From contig CM066300.1 in assembly GCA_033807695.1 (NCBI GenBank), positions 2,852,001 through 2,916,000 on the forward strand: a stretch of DNA of 64,000 bases, read 5' to 3'. This document shows, in pieces, positions 57,342 through 64,000 of this stretch. The DNA is from Daedaleopsis sinensis. Taxonomy: Eukaryota; Basidiomycota; Agaricomycetes; Polyporales; Polyporaceae. The notes under the pieces are model-generated. The model saw only the letters and a program-made list of their open reading frames with translations, made no database searches and was not told the origin of the DNA. Numbering within the stretch: position 1 is the stretch's first letter; each line of letters begins with the position of its first letter. Made by a program: the position numbers and the translations under genes.

Positions 57342-57588
57342 GCTGGGGCGGGGGGATGGCGGGAGCGGTCGGATGGACAGGACGGTAGTCGGAGATATAG
57401 CTGAGAAAGCAGGCAGGAGCGAGGGAGGGGCATCGTTTGTGGGACTGACATCACCGGCTGGGACAGGTTGGGCCACAACCTTCTCCTACGGTGGCGCGTC
57501 CCGGTCACGTGGGCGTGCTTCCCGACGCGACTCGGTTCGCCCCTCGTTCGCCCACCGTGTCATCCTCACCGCGCCCAAGGTCCCGGTC
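57342..57588. promoter_or_regulatory. Divergent promoter of the Zn2Cys6 factor and REV7
   Basis: About 250 bp between the two starts. GTCACGTGGG at 57504-57513 is the reverse complement of the CACGTGAC E-box found before RPB6 and the sirtuin. Confidence 0.45.
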
Positions 57589-58672
57589 ATGGCCGGCCAC
57601 GCCCCGCTCACGTTCAACCGCGAGTGTCTCCTTCTCTTCCCCCCTCAGATCCCGCAGCTCACCCTTCCCGTCCAGAAGCAGTCAGGGCCACCGCAGACTT
57701 CAGTCCGTCCTCCTCCTTTTCGCCGTCTTCCTACCAAACTGACCCCGGCAGTCGAGGTCGCCGTTCACACAATTCTCTATCTCAGACAGGTCTACCCTGC
57801 AGAACTCTTTGTCCGTCGCCGCAAGTATGATACCGCTGTCTTCCAATCTCGACATCCTGCTCTCAACGACTACATCGCCGGCGCCGTGCGAGCTCTCACC
57901 GACGAACTCGCTCTGGTACATTGCCCCGTATATTCTTGCCGCACGGTGCACACTTCATCTATGGTCAACAGGGAAACGTCGACAAAGTCGTCATGGTAAT
58001 CAAGAGCGCGGATGAGAGACCGCTCGAACGTTACATCTTCGCTGTCCGTAACACGCTCGAGGTCGAGTCCTTTAACAAGGACACGAGGTCACTCGCTACT
58101 AGTCATCAGCCATCTTATCAATACTAACCTATCAATGGGCTCAACCAAATAGTGTGGATGGGGCAATCTCTCTAGATACTCTTAGCCAATATCTCCGTTC
58201 GTTTATCGTTAAAATAAACATGCTCGAGGCACAGCTTGGACAAATCCTTCTCGATGGTGAGTACACGCTCATCACGCCCTGTTAGCGAGGTGTGGATCAC
58301 TACTTCCATTAGACCTCTCCTTCGCAATCGTCTTGGAGCTTCAGGGCGACAAGGCTCCCACCGCAAGCAATGGAAAGGTCCTCCAATTCCCTAATGCGAC
58401 GAGGACTGCTCTAAATGTCAACTACGTAGGACCCGCCTCCCTGGATCCCAGCTACCACAGAGCACACCACAGCTGGTGCATCTGACACTGCGGAACTACA
58501 CATGGTTCGTGCAGTGGACACAGGTATCATTAACGTTCGGACCTTCTATTTCGTCCTATTCCAGACAAATGACGCACCTTCACCCCAGCTATCTCTGGCT
58601 GTGCAAGAGTCGGAGCACAAACTGAATCTTGACAAGGAGGCGGCTCACAAGGGGAAGGAGAAGGCGGTTTGA
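57589..58672 (+). CDS. REV7: HORMA-domain protein Rev7/MAD2L2
   Basis: Accessory subunit of translesion DNA polymerase zeta and member of repair complexes. HORMA core exons: 57752-57915 reads LEVAVHTILYLRQVYPAELF, RRRKYDTAVFQSRHPALNDY and GAVRALTDELAL; 57972 onward reads NVDKVVMVIKSADERPLERY IFAV; then VDGAISLDTLSQYLRSFIVK INMLEAQLGQILLD, LSFAIVLELQGDKAPTASNG, and DPPPWIPATTEHTTAGASDT AELHMVRAVDTG with the safety-belt segment. A charged tail EAAHKGKEKAV ends the protein. The ILYLRQVYP and EVAVH text matches Rev7, not Mad2. The N-terminus is uncertain: the ATG at 57589 opens a Pro-rich stretch, and an intron (GTCCTCC...CCGGCAG, 57703-57751) probably joins it to LEVAVH. A last short intron near 58530 is also possible. 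Confidence 0.86.
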
Positions 58673-58815
58673 CACATACCGACTGGCTTCTACTGCTACC
58701 ATCTGCTGCTCGCGGTCGAAGGAGCTGCGTAGAGCGCGATAAACAATGCGTAGACAAGAGTGCAAAGTAACTAAAAAGTACAACGACAACGTAGCAGTGA
58801 CCCAAGTCCGTGAGA

Positions 58816-60676
58816 TTAAACGTCCACTCGTATACGTTGGATAACGGGTATGATACGGTCCCATTCTTCCATGGCCTGCACATACACGGAGTTGAGCTTT
58901 GTTCGCACGGAATGCACGGATTATGATACATACCGCCTTGTAAAACTCAATCTGCCCATCCGCATAATTTCCAAGCATCTCCTTCATCTCCGCCTCCTTC
59001 GCCCGCTGGAAGATCTTCTGTTCACGTAACGTTTCGTCACTGAAAGCGTCCGACGTCTCGTGTGCGGTCTGGACAGCATCTTGGAGCTGCGACATGTCAG
59101 CGCTCAACCACCACAAACCTATTCTGATTCTGGCGACTCACTTCCTTGATCTTCGTGTCCAGCTTACGCATGCGCTCGACGCGGGTCCTGTCATCATCTG
59201 CGCCGCGAATGGCGTCCACTCTGTCCCGAAGGTACGCGCCGAGACCGAGACCCGTGCTCCCTGCTCGACCGCTGATGACGGCGGCCAGGCGATCACGCTC
59301 GCCAGTCACTTGGGATAGGTATTCCGACAGCTCTTCGAAGTCCATTTGCTTCTGGTCGCGGAGCTTGAGCACCGCGCGGTTCGCATGCGAGTACTGCAAC
59401 AAGGCGTGTAGGTGGACGAGGAAGGGGTCCGTGGTCATTTGCGTCTGCGATCCACACATGAGTTAGCGATCTACCCATCTAACATATTCATGTAAACCCA
59501 CATTATGACGCAGCAATGCCGAGAACTCCAGGAGAGTGTTGGAGAAGTGGTTCAGAGGGTCAGTGATACCGGTTTCGAGGAAACCGAGGCCCTGAACCGC
59601 GACGGCAAGGTCGTGGTAGTCGCCCGTAAGATCTTCACCCGGTTCGGGGTTGCCGTCTCTTTCAGCCTCAGATACTAGCACGCACGGGGAGGGGAGCCAT
59701 GGAAGGGGTGTACTCACCGTTGGTCCTGTTCCGAACGCGGTTGAAGAGCCGCTCAGAGAGCGTGATACCTTCTTCGAACTTGTCCACATGCTCCCGCATA
59801 GCAAGAAAGCGTTCGTCGGGCTTCCGCACACGGGAGAATGCATTCAGGAGACCATCGGAGATGCTGTCGATAATCCCTGACGATTGTTCGGGCACCGGTG
59901 GGTGTGCGACATGCTGGTGCATTATGACATGCTGGGAGGGACTTAGCGGGTAGCACGGGGTATACTGTCGGGATACGCACCCATTCTGTCGACTCGAAGA
60001 ATGCTCGGAGTAGTGTGCTTCTTTGCAGTGTTGGATGGCGAGCAAGACGCTGCAGGAAACGGTGCAAGCTGTGGATGGACGTATTGTCAACTAACCTTCT
60101 GAGCGTTCAGGTCCGGCACTCACTCCGAGCGACGGCGTTCCATGAATTCAGGACTGAACCTGTCGCCGGTGACATATTCTACGCAACGTCTGGGTAAGTT
60201 ACTTGGAGTGTGGCGCGAACGAGCACCACTGACCAAGTCTGTGCTTGTCTGGTAAAGGGGGGACAACACAGGCGGGAAAGTCCTTGGCCAAATGTGAACG
60301 CAAGAAGACAAAGTCCGTGAAGCGTCTCCGGGCGGATGGGCTTGGTGTGGAAAATATGGGCAAGTTTGTCTGTGTTCCTCAGGCATGAGGCTATCTAGGA
60401 GACTAGGACGCGAAGTGCAAGACCGACCTTTGCAGTCACAAGATACGATACATACGCGTCCTTCGTCTCCGCGAGCTCCTTTACTGGGTCCTTCACGGTA
60501 GTAATCAGGTAGCCCTCCCACTTGGGGTCGTGTGGTCCGCGTCCGTCCTCGCTCTCCGCAGTGCTCTGCCTGAATCCGGGACCAGAGGGGCCGGCGGAGG
60601 TGCCCTCGTACGTCGCCGCCACGGGCGGAGACTCCCAGGTCACGCTGTCGAACACGTCCTCGTCGTCGCCTAGCAT
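58816..60676 (-). CDS. SNX4: Sorting nexin Snx4/Atg24 (PX-BAR)
   Basis: Phosphoinositide-binding nexin for endosome-to-Golgi recycling and selective autophagy. Several exons. The start MLGDDEDVFDSVTWESPPVA is the acidic Snx4 opening; a loop of about 40 residues leads to the PX domain: KWEGYLITTVKDPVKELAET KDAYVSYLVTAK, RRRFTDFVFLRSHLAKDFPA with the basic RRRF motif, PPLPDKHRLEYVTGDRFSPE FMERRRSELHSFLQRLARHP and LRAFFESTEW. The BAR half follows: DSISDGLLNAFSRVRKPDER, REHVDKFEEGITLSERLFNR, DLAVAVQGLGFLETGITDPL, PFLVHLHALLQYSHANRAVL KLRDQKQMDFEELSEYLSQV, KIFQRAKEAEMKEMLGNYAD and the end MEEWDRIIPVIQRIRVDV. No ATG lies upstream in the presumed 5' UTR, fixing the start. Divergent from PTM1 (227 bp). 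Confidence 0.94.
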
Positions 60677-60903
60677 GTCGTCTGCAAGTCAGAGTCCAAC
60701 AGGAGCAAGATTGGAACTTGAACAAGTATGCGCGAGCTCGACCTAGCTCGACTGTGCAGTGACGGAAAGCGGTGAAGTGCCCGTGAGCGGCTGCGAGTCC
60801 GAGCCGCGCGCGGCGCGACCGTCAGACACCGCGCAGCTCGTCCTGTTCACGCGTCTCTCGGTCAACAACCGTCAACACATTCCTTCCACTCTCACCGACC
60901 GCC

Positions 60904-63281
60904 ATGGTCTGCAGATGGTCATGGCTTCCGTTCTGTTCCTTGCTTCTGGCTGCTTGCAGCGCCGCCGCCTACGAGGTCCCAATAGCCGACACCGACTATG
61001 ACCGCCAAATATGCTCGGGCATGTGGGGAGGCAAGAACACTTACATTAACGGTGCGTGTGTCTTCGTAGTTACATTCACAGTGTGCTCATACTCATGTAC
61101 CATAGTGACATTCGATACCCGCTCGCAGGGCCAGCTGGCTACCGTGATTTACGAGTGGGGCGATGAAGAGTTCCTCGGGAAGGCCACGTCGACCTCCGAG
61201 GACATGCCCGTGAGTTTGATTCCTGTTATATGCCGTACATTGCCCAACGCCCACCGCGAAGCAGAAGACGTATGTCTGCACTTCCAACGCACAGAAGAAT
61301 GGGATCTGTAAGGAGTCGGAGCTGGGTCGCTTCATTATCAACCTTCCTACAACTAAGTCAATCAACGACACCAGTTTCTGGACAGCAAGACTAGGCTTCT
61401 CGCAAGGTAATACCACCGACACAAGTAACTCTGAGGTAGCCGTCAGTGGCTTCTGGGACAACCCTGCTGGTAATCCTACACCCCCGGCCTCGAACTACAC
61501 TTCGCCTTGGCGAAGAGATGCCGAATTTGTAGCGAGGCAAAGCGGCGCGTCGCTGAACCCTAGTCCTACCGACATTCTATGGTACAAGGAACCCATTCAG
61601 TACACCGTGCGGAAGTCTGGGTATTACTGTGTCGGTGCGTATCAGTCCAACTGACTGTAACCTGCTCCTCAACTTTCTGCAGCAATCGTTCCGATCACTG
61701 TGTTTTCTTCCTCCGTCGCCAGAGCACCCGCCGATGTTCCGTATCACCCGACCTACAACGGAACTGTACTCTTCCGCAACACCTTCGAGGGAAAACTGCC
61801 TGCATCGGACTATCCGAAAGTCAATGTATGTGCCTGTGTAGTGCACGGGACGTCTTGCAGCTCACTCGCGCGCCACAGTTCTACTTCGCGATGTTCCTCG
61901 TGTACTGTCTCCTGGCCATTGCCTGGGGATGGCTGTGTTGGCAGAACGTGCAGGATCTACTCCCTATACAGGTACGCTTGCCGCCGGCTACGTAACATGT
62001 CGGACTCACAGCTCCGCAGTACTACCTCTCCGGCCTACTCGGCTTCGTGATTATCGAGATGCTAGCGAACTGGGGTATGGTGGTCCCTCACTTCGAGACT
62101 TGCTTTGTCTAACCATCACGCCAGCGTACTACCGGTACTTGAATGCGCATGGGGAGGGCACGACAGCCGTTGTGTTCCTCATCGTTGGTCAGTCCACGTC
62201 ATGATCACGCTGCTCGAGCATTGTGGCTCATGTATGCTCACTGCAGTTGCCATACTCGACGCTGGTCGGAATGCTCTATCATTCTTCTTGCTCTTGGTCG
62301 TTTCTCTTGGTCTGAGTGTCGTCAAAGAGTCCCTAGGCAGAACCATGCTCAAGTGCCAACTTCTTGCTGGCGCGCACTTCATCTTCGGAGGTTGGTTTCA
62401 TCTGGTCTTGTCTGCTGTGGTAGTCAACTTACGCGAGCATAGTGCTATATGCCGTCGGCATCGTCGAACTCGAGCTCGAATCAAGCTCTGCCCTTGTTCT
62501 CCTCATGTTTGTCATTCCTTTAGCCCTCACTCTCAGCGGCTTCCTGCTGTGGATTATTTATGCACTCAATGGTCAGTGTTACGCAGTAACCTATTCAGTT
62601 GCATCACTAATGATGTAGCATATAGCAACAATCACGCAACTCGCAGCGCGTAAACAGCGCTACAAGTTGTCCATGTTCGTCTGGCTCCATAGAATCCTTA
62701 TGATGACGGTGGTTGTTATCGCCATTTTCTTCGTGGTGTCTTCCATGACGTTCTCTGGCCGGTTCGCTGAAGGTACGTTGCTGTCGTTGATATCCGTTCA
62801 CGCACTCTAACGTACCCGGTAGATTACGGCTCGAGAACATGGAGGTCGCAGTGGTGGCTGCTGGACGGCTGGCTAGCGCTGCTGTACCTCGTCGACTTCG
62901 TTGGAATTGGATACATGTGGCGTCCGTCACCGAACAACAGAAGATATGTGTTTGCTGTTATGTTACATTTATCGTCTTACTTATCTTGGTATCCTCACGC
63001 TAGCGATGTTCGACGAGCTCGCCCAGGACGAGGAGGATGCCGAGGACTACGACCTCGAATCCTTGGAACGACGCACAGATGCGCGTGGTTTCCCAGAGGA
63101 TGACGACACCGCGACACTCGTCGGGCGTGGTGGCGTCGGTGAGGACGCCGTCGTTTTCGAGATCGGGGACGAAGACGGTCAGGGAAGTGATGACGAGGAT
63201 GCCGCGCCAAAGAAACGGCGTGCAGAGCGACATGAAGGAGGTTCGGAGCACGAGCGGGAGGGGCTCATGAAGGACGATTAG
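60904..63281 (+). CDS. PTM1: Golgi/endosomal seven-span protein of the PTM1/TMEM87/GPR107 family
   Basis: Membrane protein of the lung-7TM-receptor family, found in Golgi and endosomes and linked to protein recycling. About a dozen exons. A signal peptide (WLPFCSLLLAACSAAAYEVP) is followed by a lu­minal domain with QICSGMWGGKNTYIN, GRFIINLPTTKSINDTSFWT, several N-glycan sequons (NDTS, NTTD, NYTS, NGTV) and paired Cys (YVCTSNAQKNGIC; YYCVAIVPI). The spans read FYFAMFLVYCLLAIAWGWLC, YYLSGLLGFVIIEMLANW, ALSFFLLLVVSLGLSVVKES, LLAGAHFIFGVLYAVGIVEL, ALVLLMFVIPLALTLSGFLL, SMFVWLHRILMMTVVVIAIF and WWLLDGWLALLYLVDFVGIG. The tail begins RPSPNNRR and carries AMFDELAQDEEDAEDYDLES, the usual acidic PTM1 ending, here extended with Asp/Glu and KKRRAERH. 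Converges with RPB2 (about 90 bp apart). Confidence 0.92.
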
Positions 63282-63369
63282 TTTACACAATTGGATCCAT
63301 ATCTAATAGAGCATATGTAAAGTACACGCATATCATCTCGATTCTGAGCCGTGAGTCCATGCATCGTGA

Positions 63370-64000
63370 TTAGTCTCTGATACGCCCTGTCGACGTGGTG
63401 TACAAGCGAGCTGCGATGTTCATACTTTGTAGCTCCTGGAGGAATTGTCAGCACCCTACAGTCGTTGACAGAAACAAAGCCAAACTCACCTGGAAGAGCA
63501 ACTTGGCGGCATAGGGGATGTATATCTGTGAACATGCAGTCTTGTTCTTGCAGGCGCGACACTCGAACGTTTGTTTTTTCTAACCGAACATTAGTCAACA
63601 TTTCATGTTCGATGGGTGACGGACTTACGAGGTTGGCGATAGCTGTGAGACCGCAACTACACAAACAGAGACATATTAGATGAGTACGTGGAGAGGCAGA
63701 GAACTGTTACTCACATATCACAAACGTGCAGTCGGTAGGCATCGCTAGCCTCGAACAGGCGCTCTTTCAAGAACGCCGCCACACCATGCGAGATCATGCA
63801 ATCGCGCTCCATCTCTCCGAACCGCAGTCCACCATCACGCGAACGACCCTCGACAGGCTGACGGGTGAGGATCTGTACCGGACCTCGTGCGCGCGAGTGG
63901 ATCTTGTCGTCAACCATGTGCTTGAGACGCTGGTAGTAGGTCGGTCCGAGGTAGACCTGCGCCTGGAGCTTGCGACCGGTGTGCCCGTGGTACATGATCT
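63370..64000 (-). CDS. RPB2: RNA polymerase II second-largest subunit RPB2, C-terminal end (5' part outside window)
   Basis: Core catalytic subunit of RNA polymerase II. The exon open to the window edge reads [60 protein letters not shown] and [20 protein letters not shown] (hybrid-binding and clamp regions). After GT-AG introns it continues [26 protein letters not shown] with the zinc Cys pairs CxxC and CxxC of the clamp domain, then [20 protein letters not shown] and [12 protein letters not shown] before a TAA at 63372-63370. Three introns cut these last 65 residues (near 63715-63660, 63628-63580, 63490-63440). [17 protein letters not shown] and the [11 protein letters not shown] end are those of Pol II, not Pol I or III. 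Confidence 0.96.

Overview
The window is nuclear DNA from a filamentous basidiomycete, most likely an Agaricomycete. The genes are dense and on both strands, and nearly all are cut by short introns of about 48-80 nt with GT...AG ends and CTRAY-like branch points. The proteins read as mushroom-type orthologues. No transposon, plasmid, phage, CRISPR or virus-like sequence was recognised. All exon structures were read by eye from conserved protein frames; nothing was searched against a database.

Layout. 1-1.02 kb: 5' part of a mitochondrial-type seryl-tRNA synthetase gene (-), cut by the window edge. 1.39-3.18 kb: cytochrome P450 (-). 3.46-4.91 kb: replication factor C subunit RFC4 (+), divergent from the P450, with two MluI-type boxes in the shared promoter. 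5.17-6.17 kb: Fe-S scaffold CFD1 (+). 7.77-9.53 kb: Ser/Pro-rich protein with a C-terminal RRM-like domain (+). 10.28-11.60 kb: single-pass membrane protein (-). 12.2-13.9 kb: staphylococcal-type lipase (-). 14.2-17.96 kb: multi-RRM RNA-binding protein (-). 19.35-20.04 kb: RPB6/RPO26 (+). 20.33-22.03 kb: Hst3/Hst4-type sirtuin (-). 22.48-23.31 kb: SAM methyltransferase (-). 23.63-24.84 kb: secreted RNase T2 (-). 25.57-27.59 kb: meiotic recombinase DMC1 (-) with about 19 exons. 27.73-27.81 kb: tRNA-Phe(GAA) (-). 27.91-30.07 kb: TFIIIB subunit BDP1 (-). 30.40-32.23 kb: zinc-finger protein of unknown role (+). 32.36-35.54 kb: large C-terminally membrane-anchored protein (-). 35.98-37.02 kb: SHY1/SURF1 (-). 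37.25-41.06 kb: endocytic adaptor SLA2 (+). 41.74-44.89 kb: 1030-residue disordered protein (-). 47.15-48.25 kb: ion-channel-like membrane protein (-), head to head with splicing factor CWC25 (48.42-49.82 kb, +). 50.19-52.23 kb: MFS transporter (+). 53.25-57.34 kb: Zn2Cys6 transcription factor (-), divergent from REV7 (57.6-58.67 kb, +). 58.82-60.68 kb: sorting nexin SNX4 (-). 60.90-63.28 kb: PTM1-type Golgi membrane protein (+). 63.37-64.0 kb: C-terminal end of RPB2 (-), cut by the window edge.

The window is mostly housekeeping: DNA replication, repair and meiosis (RFC4, Hst4-like, DMC1, REV7), transcription machinery (RPB6, RPB2, BDP1 plus a tRNA), endosome and Golgi traffic (SLA2, SNX4, PTM1), mitochondria and Fe-S (SerRS, SHY1, CFD1) and splicing (CWC25). 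Accessory genes (P450, lipase, RNase T2, MFS transporter, Zn2Cys6 factor) are scattered singly and do not form a biosynthetic cluster. The most unusual sequence observations are the DMC1 gene structure (two GC-AG introns, a 9-nt and a 21-nt microexon), a start codon in SLA2 that seems to be assembled only by splicing, paired MluI boxes before RFC4, and repeated CACGTGAC E-boxes. The least understood genes are the zinc-finger protein at 30.4 kb, the membrane protein at 32.4 kb, the channel-like protein at 47.1 kb and the disordered protein at 41.7 kb.
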